From assembly GCF_000264455.2 (NCBI RefSeq), contig NC_017956.1:3764001-3828000 (forward strand): 64,000 nucleotides of DNA, in the 5' to 3' direction. Position numbers and translations under genes: made by a program. Of this stretch, positions 15,976-23,550 are shown in pieces (positions within the stretch are counted from its first letter, which is position 1; every line of letters starts with the position of its first letter). Below the pieces are notes generated by a model, which was not told the origin of the DNA, ran no database searches, and worked only from the letters and a program-made list of their open reading frames with translations. This stretch comes from Tistrella mobilis KA081020-065. GTDB taxonomy: Bacteria; Pseudomonadota; Alphaproteobacteria; Tistrellales; Tistrellaceae.

Positions 15976-16632
15976 ATGAGCCGCATCCTGTTTATCCTCA
16001 CCAGCCACGACTGCCTGCTCGACGGCAAGCCCACCGGCCTCTGGCTGGAAGAACATGCCGTGCCTTTCATGGCCTTCACCGAAGCCGGGCACGAGGTCAC
16101 GGTCACCTCGGTCGCCGGCGGCGACGTGCCGGTCGATCCGAACAGCACCCCCTCCCCCGATCAGGCGGCAGCCTGGGCGCCGGCGATTGCGGCGCTGAAG
16201 GACACGCCGGCCTATGACCGCATCGATACCACCGGCTTCGATGCCGTCTATCTGCCCGGCGGCCATGGCACCATGTTCGACATGCCGTTCAATCGCCGCC
16301 TGCACGATCTGCTCTTCGCCTTTGCCGATGCCGGCCGGCTGGTCGCCGCGGTCTGCCATGCACCGGCGGTGTTCGGCGACATGCGCCGTCCCGACGGCAC
16401 GCCCTTCGTCAAGGGCCGCCGGCTCGCCGCCTTCACCGACAGCGAGGAAGCGGCGGTGGGCGGCACCCACAACGTGCCCTTCCTGCTCGAAACCCGGCTG
16501 AAGCAGCTGGGCGCGCTGCATGAAGGTACCGCCGACTGGGGGGTGAAAGCCGTGCAGGACGGCCGGCTGATCACCGGCCAGAACCCGCAAAGCTCGGGCG
16601 AGGTGGCGCGGCTGGTGCTGGCCGCGCTTTAA
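15976..16632 (+). CDS. DJ-1/PfpI superfamily protein (Hsp31-like)
   Basis: A 218-residue type I glutamine amidotransferase-like protein. The nucleophile elbow is VAAVCHAPAVF with C127, the oxyanion-side GGHGTMFDMP lies around 95-104, and GLWLEE (21-26) supplies the conserved Glu, the pattern of Hsp31-type glyoxalase/deglycase or chaperone proteins. The start at 15976 gives the usual MSRILF N-terminus and has AAGGG upstream; an in-frame ATG at 15958 lacks a site. Probable role is methylglyoxal or carbonyl stress defence, controlled by the divergent LysR regulator. Confidence 0.88.
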   Translation: MSRILFILTSHDCLLDGKPTGLWLEEHAVPFMAFTEAGHEVTVTSVAGGDVPVDPNSTPSPDQAAAWAPAIAALKDTPAYDRIDTTGFDAVYLPGGHGTMFDMPFNRRLHDLLFAFADAGRLVAAVCHAPAVFGDMRRPDGTPFVKGRRLAAFTDSEEAAVGGTHNVPFLLETRLKQLGALHEGTADWGVKAVQDGRLITGQNPQSSGEVARLVLAAL

Positions 16633-16649
16633 GACGCCGACGGTCCCTT

Positions 16650-16681
16650 AGATACGGCTTCCGTCAGATACGGCTTCCGTC
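16650..16681. repeat. Tandem duplication, 2 x 16 bp
   Basis: AGATACGGCTTCCGTC occurs twice head to tail (16650-16665, 16666-16681). The second copy ends inside the stop codon of the leftward crotonase gene. It looks like slippage between two convergent genes. Confidence 0.85.
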
Positions 16682-17441
16682 AGACATCGTCATAGACCGG
16701 TGCCCGCTTCTCCGTCAGCGCGGCATAGCCTTCCCGCGCTTCGGCAGAGGTGAAGCTGGCGCCGATCTCCGCCACCGCCGCCGCCCGGTCCAGCCGGCCG
16801 GCGGCGATGTCGTCCAGCAGGCGCTTGAAATTGCGCACCGTCTGCGGGGCCAGCCCGGCGATGCGAGCGGCATGGGCATCGACCGCGGCGGCCAGCGCCC
16901 CCTCTTCCCCGCCGGTCAGCTGGTCCAGAAAGCCGATGCGCAGCAGCTCGTCGGCATCCATCGGCTCGGCCAGGGCCAGCAGGCGTTTGGCGGCGGTGAT
17001 GCCCAGCCTGGCGACGAAACGCTCAAGCCCCGTCACGTGATACATCACCCCGATCCGGGCCGGCGGCGCCACCGCCCGGCTGGCGGGGGTGCCGATGCGG
17101 ATGTCGCAGGCCAGCGCCAGATCCACCCCGCCGCCATGGACCCCGCCGTTCAGCGCGCAGATCGTCGGCACCGCCACCCGGGCCACCCGTTCGCACAGCT
17201 TTTCCAGCGGGTTGTCGGTCCAGTCCACCCCGGCCAGATCGTCAAAGGCGACGCCGGAACAGAAGGTCCCGCCCTCCCCCGTCACCACCATCACCCGCAC
17301 GCCGCGCGTGGCCTCGGCCTGATCGATCAGCCCGATCACCGCCGGGATCTCGCGCATCAGCAGCGCATTGCGCTTGGCCGGCCGGGTCAGCGTCAGGGTG
17401 GCACGCGGCCCCGCAATCTCCAGGCGGGCGGTCTCGATCAT
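16680..17441 (-). CDS. Enoyl-CoA hydratase/isomerase (crotonase) family protein
   Basis: A 253-residue crotonase-fold protein. The CoA and oxyanion regions are clear: RPAKRNALLMREI, FCSGVAFDDLAG and NGGVHGGGVDLALACDIRIG. In rat enoyl-CoA hydratase the two catalytic glutamates sit in QPEILLG and AMEMVL; here these align with PPARIG and AKRLLA, so both appear to be absent. It may be an isomerase, hydrolase or other crotonase activity, or use residues placed elsewhere. It stands alone, with convergent DJ-1-like and tandem XRE neighbours. Acts on a CoA thioester in the cytoplasm; the substrate is unknown. Confidence 0.85.
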   Translation of the reverse strand: MIETARLEIAGPRATLTLTRPAKRNALLMREIPAVIGLIDQAEATRGVRVMVVTGEGGTFCSGVAFDDLAGVDWTDNPLEKLCERVARVAVPTICALNGGVHGGGVDLALACDIRIGTPASRAVAPPARIGVMYHVTGLERFVARLGITAAKRLLALAEPMDADELLRIGFLDQLTGGEEGALAAAVDAHAARIAGLAPQTVRNFKRLLDDIAAGRLDRAAAVAEIGASFTSAEAREGYAALTEKRAPVYDDV

Positions 17442-17556
17442 CCGGCAGGTCCTTTCGGGCTGGAACGGTATGGGGCTTATCGACGCATGGTTGATCGAAG
17501 CCCGCCCCGGATCAAGCTTTCAGGATAATGCTTCCATCCTCGCCCGTGTCAGGCCC

Positions 17557-18264
17557 TTAGTCCCGCTTCTTGGGCGGCCGGCCGCGGCGGCGGCGAGGCG
17601 GCGTCCGCAGCGGCGCGTCGCCTTCGGCGCGGGGGGTGATGCCCTCATAGGCATCGGCGATGTTCTGTACCGCCGCAGCCAGTGCCTGGCGCCGCATCGG
17701 GTCTTCGATCCGGGCATAGGCGACCAGCAGATCCTGAAGCTGACGATCTTCGGTGGTGACCGGTGTATTGGCCGAGAGCATTGCGGGCGCTTCGGCCAGT
17801 TGATCACCACTTAACCAGGCATCCAGATCGGTACCGGTGGGCAGACCATCGAAGAAGTAGGCGACGGGAACCCCCAGAAAGGTCGCGGCAATATACAATC
17901 GGCCTGCGCTGATGCGGTTCAGGCCGCGCTCGTATTTCTGGACCTGCTGGAAGGTCAGACCCAGAGCCTCGCCCAGCTGGTGCTGGCTGATCTCACGCAT
18001 CTGGCGCAAGGCCAGCAGACGCGCACCCACATGGGCGTCGATCACCTGGGCGCTGGCCGAGCGGGTCTCCGGATCGATCGGAGTGGATTCGGCTGGCGGC
18101 CAGTCAGGCACGCCGCCCTCTGCGATCAACTGGCTCCCCGGTCCGCCCGGGCCCTTCTGTGCCGTCAGGCCCTTCCGGGGCTCGGTACCCTTCTGGGGTT
18201 CGGTGCCCTTCTGCACAGGCTTGGTCTGGCGCTTGGGGGCGTCATGCTGATTGTCGTCGGTCAT
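17557..18264 (-). CDS. XRE-family regulator with basic AT-hook-like tail
   Basis: A 235-residue DNA-binding protein. Residues about 75-135 are an XRE helix-turn-helix (VGARLLALRQMREISQHQLG, then GLTFQQVQKYERGLNRISAG), the subtype common in alphaproteobacteria. The N-terminal 65 residues are disordered and carry short KGTEP repeats; the C-terminus ends PPRRRRGRPPKKR, an AT-hook core (GRP flanked by basic residues). Its stop and start are set within a leftward run after comM, 19 bases apart. The start is placed at the ATG (18264), not the upstream TTG. Target genes are unknown. AT-hook function is inferred from the motif only. Confidence 0.87.
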   Translation of the reverse strand: MTDDNQHDAPKRQTKPVQKGTEPQKGTEPRKGLTAQKGPGGPGSQLIAEGGVPDWPPAESTPIDPETRSASAQVIDAHVGARLLALRQMREISQHQLGEALGLTFQQVQKYERGLNRISAGRLYIAATFLGVPVAYFFDGLPTGTDLDAWLSGDQLAEAPAMLSANTPVTTEDRQLQDLLVAYARIEDPMRRQALAAAVQNIADAYEGITPRAEGDAPLRTPPRRRRGRPPKKRD

Positions 18265-18282
18265 GGCCAAGGGGTCCGTCGG

Positions 18283-19938
18283 TCACTGTGGGGGATGGGA
18301 GGGCCGGGCGTGCGGACCACCACGATCATGGGGCGGCCCTGCGGCGCGCAGGCCCGCTGCCGGGCCGGGCGGGCGGCGATAGGCCAGCGCCTCGCTCAAC
18401 TGTGCGCGGCCGATCCGCTCGCGGCCGGCGAGATCGGCAATGGTCAGCGCAACCCGAAGAACCCGGGTCACGCCCCTTGCCGACAGGCGAAGCCGCTCCG
18501 ATGCGCGCAACATCAGTTCCCGGGCCGGCCCGTCGAGGGCCGCTGCCCGATCAAGGGCCGTGCCCTCCAGCTCGGCATTGGTCATCGGGCGGCGCAGATG
18601 GGCAGGAGCCTCGTCCAGCCCGGCGAACCCGCGGTTACGTGCGTCGGCACGGGCGCGTGCCGCCAGTACCCGTGCTCGTATCGGCGCGCTCGCCTCTCCC
18701 GGGCCATGAGCCAGGATTGCAGCCGGCGGCGTCGGTGCCAGTTCGATCGTCATGTCGAAGCGGTCGAGCAACGGGCCCGAGAGGCGGTTTTGATAGTCGG
18801 CCGCGCAGCGCGGCGCGCGGTTGCAGGCCAGCATCGGGTCGGCGACATGGCCGCAGCGGCAGGGATTCATCGCCGCCAGCAGCTGAACGCGCGCCGGATA
18901 GGACACATGCATCGCTGCCCGCGATACCACAGCTTCCCCACTTTCCACCGGCTGACGCAGGGCCTCTAGTGTCGGTCGGGCGAATTCCGGCAATTCGTCC
19001 AGGAACAGCACGCCGCCATGGGCCAGGCTGATTTCGCCCGGACGGGCGCGGTTGCCGCCGCCCACCAGGGCTGCGGCCGACGCCGAATGATGCGGGTCGC
19101 GGAAGGGCCGGTTGATCCGCGGCCGGACCTGCCCGCGGCCGGCCACGCTTTCAATCAGGCACAGATCCAGCGATTCCGCCGGCGCCAGAGGGGGCAGCAG
19201 GCCGGGCAGTCGCCGGGCGAGCATGGATTTACCCGCGCCGGGCGGTCCGATCATCAGCAGATTATGGCGGCCGGCTGCGGCGATCTCCAACGCCCGCCGG
19301 GCCACCGGCTGGCCCCGGATATCCGCCATGTCGGGTAGGGGCGGCTCACCGTCCAGCCGGGGTTCCGGCGTCGTCGGCAGCGTACTGCGCCCGGTCAGGT
19401 GGCCCAGCAGGCCCAGCAGGTCGGGGGCTGCGATCACCGCATGGCGGTCACCTGCCCAGGCCGCCTCGTCCGCCGATGCGGCCGGGCAGATGATCCGCCG
19501 GCCGGTCTCGGCCGCAAGCACGGCCGCCGGCAGCACGCCGGCCACCGCGGCAAGCGTGCCGTCCAGTGCCAGCTCTCCCAGGGCCAGGTGGCCGTCCAAC
19601 ACCCCTGACGGCAGGGCGCCGATGCCGAGCATCAGGGCGAGCGCGATCGGCAGATCGTAATGCGACCCTTCCTTGGCGAGCCCCGCCGGGGCCAGATTGA
19701 CCAGGATACGTTTCGCCGGCAGGGTCAGCCCCAGCCGGCCGAGGGCCGCCCGCACCCGTTCGCGCGCTTCCGTCACCGCCTTGTCGCCCAGACCCACCAC
19801 GGCAAAGGCCGGCAGCCCGGCCGAGATCGCCACCTGAACCTCGACCGGGACGGCGCGGATGCCGGTGAGCGCGATGGTATCGACGCGCGCAGTCAACGGC
19901 ACCGCTCCCGGTTCCGGGCTGCAAGGCCACCGGTGCAT
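18283..19938 (-). CDS. comM: ComM/YifB-family AAA ATPase
   Basis: A 551-residue Mg-chelatase-like ATPase of the YifB/ComM family. In naturally competent bacteria ComM is a helicase promoting branch migration of incoming DNA; elsewhere its role is less clear. N-terminal Lon-like domain: VQVAISAGLPAFAVVGLGDK and NLAPAGLAKEGSHYDLPIAL. AAA core: Walker A GPPGAGKSMLARRLPG, sensor region RPFRDPHHSASAAALVGGG, Walker B VLFLDELPEF, AMNPCRCGH and the four-Cys zinc-like region. C-terminal: RLSARGVTRVLRVALTIADLAG. The start may be the GTG at 19902, which gives the usual N-terminus; the ATG at 19938 is kept. A gene-free AT-rich island lies upstream. Confidence 0.93.
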   Translation of the reverse strand: MHRWPCSPEPGAVPLTARVDTIALTGIRAVPVEVQVAISAGLPAFAVVGLGDKAVTEARERVRAALGRLGLTLPAKRILVNLAPAGLAKEGSHYDLPIALALMLGIGALPSGVLDGHLALGELALDGTLAAVAGVLPAAVLAAETGRRIICPAASADEAAWAGDRHAVIAAPDLLGLLGHLTGRSTLPTTPEPRLDGEPPLPDMADIRGQPVARRALEIAAAGRHNLLMIGPPGAGKSMLARRLPGLLPPLAPAESLDLCLIESVAGRGQVRPRINRPFRDPHHSASAAALVGGGNRARPGEISLAHGGVLFLDELPEFARPTLEALRQPVESGEAVVSRAAMHVSYPARVQLLAAMNPCRCGHVADPMLACNRAPRCAADYQNRLSGPLLDRFDMTIELAPTPPAAILAHGPGEASAPIRARVLAARARADARNRGFAGLDEAPAHLRRPMTNAELEGTALDRAAALDGPARELMLRASERLRLSARGVTRVLRVALTIADLAGRERIGRAQLSEALAYRRPPGPAAGLRAAGPPHDRGGPHARPSHPPQ

Positions 19939-20607
19939 CTGTCGATCCGGGTCGGTGGATCAGTCCACAACGTCCGCACGCACGAACCCCTTCGCGACAC
20001 GCCATCGGCGGGTGGCGTGTTGGCTTTCCTCAGAGTCTGTTCTACCTGATCGTTAGTCGACCATCATGATTTCGTCAATAATCATGGGGATAAAACGAAG
20101 CTATCAGAGTCATTTACAGCTAATACGTGTTCATACACAAGCATAAATACCTTGACGTGTAATTGGAGACAGGGGACTACTATAGCGAGTAGATTATTAC
20201 TAATTTACTTCTTTAAGAGGAATTTCGCTCGGTTCAGGCGGTTAAGTATGAGGAATGAACCCGGTCAGGTGGCTTCACGGTTTTGGCTGAGAATTGGTGG
20301 ATGTGCAGCTTTCTTAATCTTCAACCCGAATGAGGGTTTATTCATACATCATGCGCGAACCTGCCGTCTGGAAAAAATATACAATGCATCAAGCCTGTCG
20401 AATAATCTGCGATATGATGATATGCGCTTCGCGCCATTTTGTCTTATCACCCGGCAGTTCAGACAGGATTTATACCGCATGGGTTGTGCAGGACCGGCCG
20501 CATCAGGGCCGTCCTTGTCTTGTCCATCGAAACTTTTAAATGGAACGACACAATTCAGTGTCGGAATACTCAGGAACCGCCTTGTGCCGTCGAATGCCGG
20601 TACCGGT
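19939..20607. other. AT-rich gene-free island upstream of comM
   Basis: A 669-base stretch with no supportable gene. From about 20040 to 20480 it is clearly richer in A and T than the surroundings, and the small open frames have no recognisable product. It contains a TTGACG at 20152-20157, a small stem-loop at 20323-20338 and a terminator-like hairpin near 20491. It could encode a non-coding RNA, be a decayed insertion or be a long regulatory region; I cannot decide. Confidence 0.6.
20491..20520 (+). terminator. Terminator-like hairpin at the end of the AT-rich island
   Basis: GGAC/GTCC and GGCC/GGCC arms (20491-20499 and 20507-20514) form an imperfect stem with one bulge, followed by a T-rich run. 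It would terminate a rightward transcript from the gene-free island. Weak on its own. Confidence 0.35.
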
Positions 20608-21156
20608 TCACGCGAGCAGCGTCTCCGTCGGCTGCGGCATCCTGGCCCGGTGCAGCGCGGTTTCCAGCGCCCGGGCCAGGTCGCGCCGCTCCTCGGGCGT
20701 CAGGAAATGGCCGATGATCAGCCGCCGGCCATGGCTGGTGAGGGCCAGTTCGCGCGGGCCGAAGCCGTCTTCCTCGCCCGCATCGGGCTCCACCAGTTCC
20801 ACCCGCAGCCAGTAGGGCTGAAAATCATGGGCGCGGGTGCGGCCGCGATGGTCGGTCTGTTCCACCCGCAGCCGTTCATGGGTCAGGCGCAGCCGTTCAA
20901 ACGCGCGGCCGCTGATATAGCTGGCGCGGAAGCCCAGCCAGACCAGCAGGATTTCCAGCCCGCAGAAGCCGAAGACCGGCCAGGCGCCCAGCGTCATGAA
21001 ATAGATGCCCATGGGCGCGAGCACGCCCGCGAGGCCGAACATCACCCATCTGAACCCGCTGGGCGGCAGGGAGCGATGGGGCGTCAGCAGCGCGTCGAAA
21101 ATGAGCGGACCTTCAGGGGATGGCCGGCTCTCGTCTCTGGTCTCTGGCTGGCTCAT
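20608..21156 (-). CDS. DUF2244 family membrane protein
   Basis: A 182-residue inner-membrane protein of the DUF2244 family, which I recognise by layout: a short charged N-terminus, LIFDALLTPHRSLPPSGFRW, two adjacent transmembrane segments (residues about 45-90) and a cytoplasmic tail with LRLTHERLRVEQTD, QPYWLRVEL and ELALTSHGRRLIIGHFLTPEER. Its function is unknown; family members often lie near cytochrome oxidase or nth genes. The start at 21156 gives the MSQPETRD N-terminus. It is divergent from nth. Confidence 0.8.
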   Translation of the reverse strand: MSQPETRDESRPSPEGPLIFDALLTPHRSLPPSGFRWVMFGLAGVLAPMGIYFMTLGAWPVFGFCGLEILLVWLGFRASYISGRAFERLRLTHERLRVEQTDHRGRTRAHDFQPYWLRVELVEPDAGEEDGFGPRELALTSHGRRLIIGHFLTPEERRDLARALETALHRARMPQPTETLLA

Positions 21157-21228
21157 GGCTTCAGTATATGGAGCGGCCGGGCGGCCCGCCAAGCCGTTAT
21201 TCTTCAGGCACCTGGGACAGGTTGACCC

Positions 21229-21960
21229 ATGGATGCGGCCGCCGCTTCCCAAGGCCCGCCCGAGCGGCTATCGTCACCGCCCATGAAGCGCGCCGATGTC
21301 GAAGAATTCTTCCGCCGGCTCTCCGCCGCCGATCCGGCGCCCGAGACCGAGCTTGCCTATGGTAACGTCTACCAGCTGCTGGTGGCGGTGGTGCTGTCTG
21401 CCCAGGCGACCGATATCGGCGTCAACAAGGCGACCCGGCTGCTGTTCCAGCAGGTCTTCACCCCGGCCGACATGCTGGAACTGGGTGAAGAGGGGCTGCG
21501 CGGCCATATCAAAACCATCGGCCTGTTCAATGCCAAGGCGAAGAACGTCATCGCGCTCAGCCGCATTCTGGTGGAGCAGCATGGCGGCGAGGTGCCGCGC
21601 GACCGTGCCGCCCTGGAGGCCCTGCCCGGGGTCGGCCGCAAGACCGCCAATGTCGTGCTGAACGTGGCCTTCGGTGAGCCGACGATTGCGGTCGACACCC
21701 ATATCTTCCGGGTCGGCAACCGCACCGGCCTCGCCCCCGGCAAGACCCCGCTCGACGTGGAGCGCGGGCTGGAGCGTAAGGTCCCGAAACACTACCGCCT
21801 CCACGCCCATCACTGGCTGATCCTGCACGGCCGCTATGTCTGCAAGGCCCGCAAACCCGACTGCCCCGCCTGCATCGTGGCCGATCTCTGCCGCTACAAG
21901 GACAAGACGCCGGGAGTGGCGGTGACTGGCGGTGTGGTCGGGACGTCAGACGGCATATAA
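21229..21960 (+). CDS. nth: Endonuclease III (DNA glycosylase/AP lyase)
   Basis: A 243-residue base-excision repair enzyme removing oxidised pyrimidines and cleaving the abasic site. The helix-hairpin-helix is LPGVGRKTANVVLN, whose Lys is the catalytic residue, and the catalytic Asp is in VDTHIFRV. The 4Fe-4S ligands near the C-terminus keep the C-x6-C-x2-C-x5-C spacing (CKARKPDCPACIVADLC). The start at 21229 is used; an ATG at 21283 is a shorter alternative. The gene has a 3' neighbour only after a striking inverted repeat. Confidence 0.95.
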   Translation: MDAAAASQGPPERLSSPPMKRADVEEFFRRLSAADPAPETELAYGNVYQLLVAVVLSAQATDIGVNKATRLLFQQVFTPADMLELGEEGLRGHIKTIGLFNAKAKNVIALSRILVEQHGGEVPRDRAALEALPGVGRKTANVVLNVAFGEPTIAVDTHIFRVGNRTGLAPGKTPLDVERGLERKVPKHYRLHAHHWLILHGRYVCKARKPDCPACIVADLCRYKDKTPGVAVTGGVVGTSDGI

Positions 21961-21968
21961 GGGGTTTA

Positions 21969-22022
21969 GATCGAGTTTACCCATTTATATCCACATTCAG
22001 ATATAAATGGGTAAACTCGATC
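21969..22022. promoter_or_regulatory. 23-bp perfect inverted repeat
   Basis: Arms 21969-21991 and 22000-22022 are exactly inverse complementary over 23 bp with an 8-base loop (CACATTCA). The arms are AT-rich and carry GTAAACTCGAT in opposite orientations. A third related copy lies at 22029-22039. It lies between nth and the ATPase pseudogene start, so it may be an operator or an RNA hairpin ending nth transcripts. Confidence 0.75.
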
Positions 22023-22043
22023 AAACAGGTAAATTCGATAAAA
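22010..22043 (+). repeat. Imperfect direct repeat GGTAAAYTCGATMAAA
   Basis: GGTAAACTCGATCAAA (22010-22025) and GGTAAATTCGATAAAA (22028-22043) match at 14 of 16 positions with an 18-base period. The first copy overlaps the right arm of the 23-bp inverted repeat, so the region holds three copies of one 11-base core. Confidence 0.7.
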
Positions 22044-22066
22044 TCCGTTTCCTTCGGAGGGTGCAG

Positions 22067-22835
22067 ATGGATCCGGTACGCAATCCCTTCGCACCTGGTG
22101 CCGGTACGCCGTCGCCCGAGGTTGCCGGGCGCGCGATGATTCTCGACGAGCTTACCGTCACGCTCCAGCGCATCGCCCTTGGAAAATTTGCCCAACCTGT
22201 TCCTGGCGGTTGGTGAAGCCGCCCGGTCAGCTGGGGTACCGTTCGCGATCCTGATCGACGAGATGCAGTATCTGGGGCGGCCCTCCCCCAGATTCTGGGG
22301 TTGGCGGGCGAATCGAAGTCCTATGCCGAGCGTCTGTTCAAATATCCGAAGATCGGTGCCTTGGAGGAAAAGGATGCCCGTGCGGCCCTGCTGGGGCCAA
22401 TTCGTGAGGAAGGTGCACGGATCGAAGAGGCCGCGCTGACTGCTATTCTGGAGATCACCGAGCGATATCCGTATTTCCTTCAGCAATGGGGGCATGACGC
22501 CTGGAACGTCGCAGAACATGACATGATCACGGCAGTGGACGTGGAGGCGGCGACGGAGATTGCGATTCGCAAGCTGGACGACAATTTCTTCCGCGTCCGC
22601 TTCGATCGCTGCACGCCATCTGAAAAACGCTATATGAGGGCGTTGGCCGAGTTCGGCCCCGGCACCCATCGATCCGGAGATGTCGCGGACCGGCTTGGCC
22701 TGAAGACCACCAGCGTCGGGCCGGTCCGCAATAAGCTCATCCGCAAGGGCATGATCTATTCCCCACAGCACGGTGACACGGCTTTTACCGTTCCGCTTTT
22801 CGACGCCTATATGCGATGCGGCGTGTCATCCCGAC
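22067..22835 (+). pseudogene. Decayed AAA-type ATP-binding protein
   Basis: Remains of a roughly 400-residue ATPase family that I recognise from alphaproteobacteria by the starting MDPVRNPFAPGAGTP. Translation would start at 22067 with a good GGAGG site. The first frame runs about 40 residues (to RIALGK), the next segment (LFLAVGEAARSAGV, ILIDEMQYL, Walker B-like) is in another frame, and the rest (AGESKSYAERLF, RYPYFLQQWGHDAWN, FFRVRFDRCTPSEKRYMRA, GMIYSPQHGDTAFTVPLFDA) returns to the first frame. About 110 residues including Walker A are missing, as are about 30 after the Walker B segment. The natural stop is lost. The function of intact copies is unknown to me. Confidence 0.8.
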
Positions 22836-22864
22836 TCTCGACTGATCCCGGACGTCTGCACGGC

Positions 22865-22896
22865 AAAAGGCCGGCGGAGCGATCCGCCGGCCTTTT
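22865..22896. terminator. Bidirectional terminator
   Basis: A 14-bp stem (22865-22878 with 22883-22896) on a GCGA loop, A-rich on the left and T-rich on the right, so it works on both strands. It lies just beyond the ppa stop and ends the pseudogene region. Confidence 0.85.
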
Positions 22897-22929
22897 CAAT
22901 ACGATCAGATGCCGCGCGAAGCGGCCGGC

Positions 22930-23457
22930 TCACTTGCCGGCGCGGGCGACACCTTCCTCGATCAGCCGCTTGGCGGTGTCGATGTCGTCCCAGCCGGTGA
23001 CCTTCACCCACTTGCCCTTTTCGAGGTCCTTGTAGCGGGTGAAGAAATGCTCGATCTGGCGGATCAGCAGCTCCGGCAGGTCGGTATAGCTCTGGACATG
23101 GTCGTAGAGCGCCGAGACCTTCTGGTGCGGAACGGCCAGGATCTTTTCATCCATGCCGCTCTCGTCTTCCATCTTCAGCACGCCCACCGGCCGCGCGCGG
23201 ATCACCGAGCCCGGCACGACCGGATAGGGCGTCACGACCATCACGTCCACCGGGTCGCCGTCATCGCCCAGGGTGTTGGGGATGAAGCCGTAATTGGCCG
23301 GGTAGAACATCGGCGTGGCGACGAAACGGTCGACCAGGATGGCGCCGCTGTCCTTGTCCAGCTCGTACTTCACCGGATCGGCGTTGGCAGGGATCTCGAT
23401 GACGACATTGATGTCCGCAGGCACCGCGCGGCCGGCGGCGATCTTGGTCACGTCCAT
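22930..23457 (-). CDS. ppa: Inorganic pyrophosphatase (class A)
   Basis: A 175-residue soluble family I pyrophosphatase hydrolysing PPi to two phosphates with Mg. The signature DGDPVDV is present, with the metal ligands arranged as in E. coli Ppa, and [17 protein letters not shown] and [17 protein letters not shown] complete the family. The start at 23457 is supported by AGAGG eight bases upstream; an earlier in-frame start would add an unrelated leader. Single gene, ended by the bidirectional terminator. Confidence 0.96.
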   Translation of the reverse strand: MDVTKIAAGRAVPADINVVIEIPANADPVKYELDKDSGAILVDRFVATPMFYPANYGFIPNTLGDDGDPVDVMVVTPYPVVPGSVIRARPVGVLKMEDESGMDEKILAVPHQKVSALYDHVQSYTDLPELLIRQIEHFFTRYKDLEKGKWVKVTGWDDIDTAKRLIEEGVARAGK

Positions 23458-23550
23458 TGGTCGGGCCTCTTTCCCCGGTGGTACAGAAATGGCGATGTAC
23501 ACCCGGGGGTCGAGACGGGACGGCCGGGTGCGACCTCGCCGATCGATGCG

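Noticed and set aside
20152-21225. 357-residue frame from the AT-rich island into the DUF2244 region
   Set aside because: Its second half is antisense to DUF2244, and the first half has no recognisable protein pattern.
21969-22022. Insertion sequence end or transposon inverted repeat
   Set aside because: No transposase frame or second matching end nearby; arms lie next to each other, so hairpin or operator is simpler. Kept as a finding.
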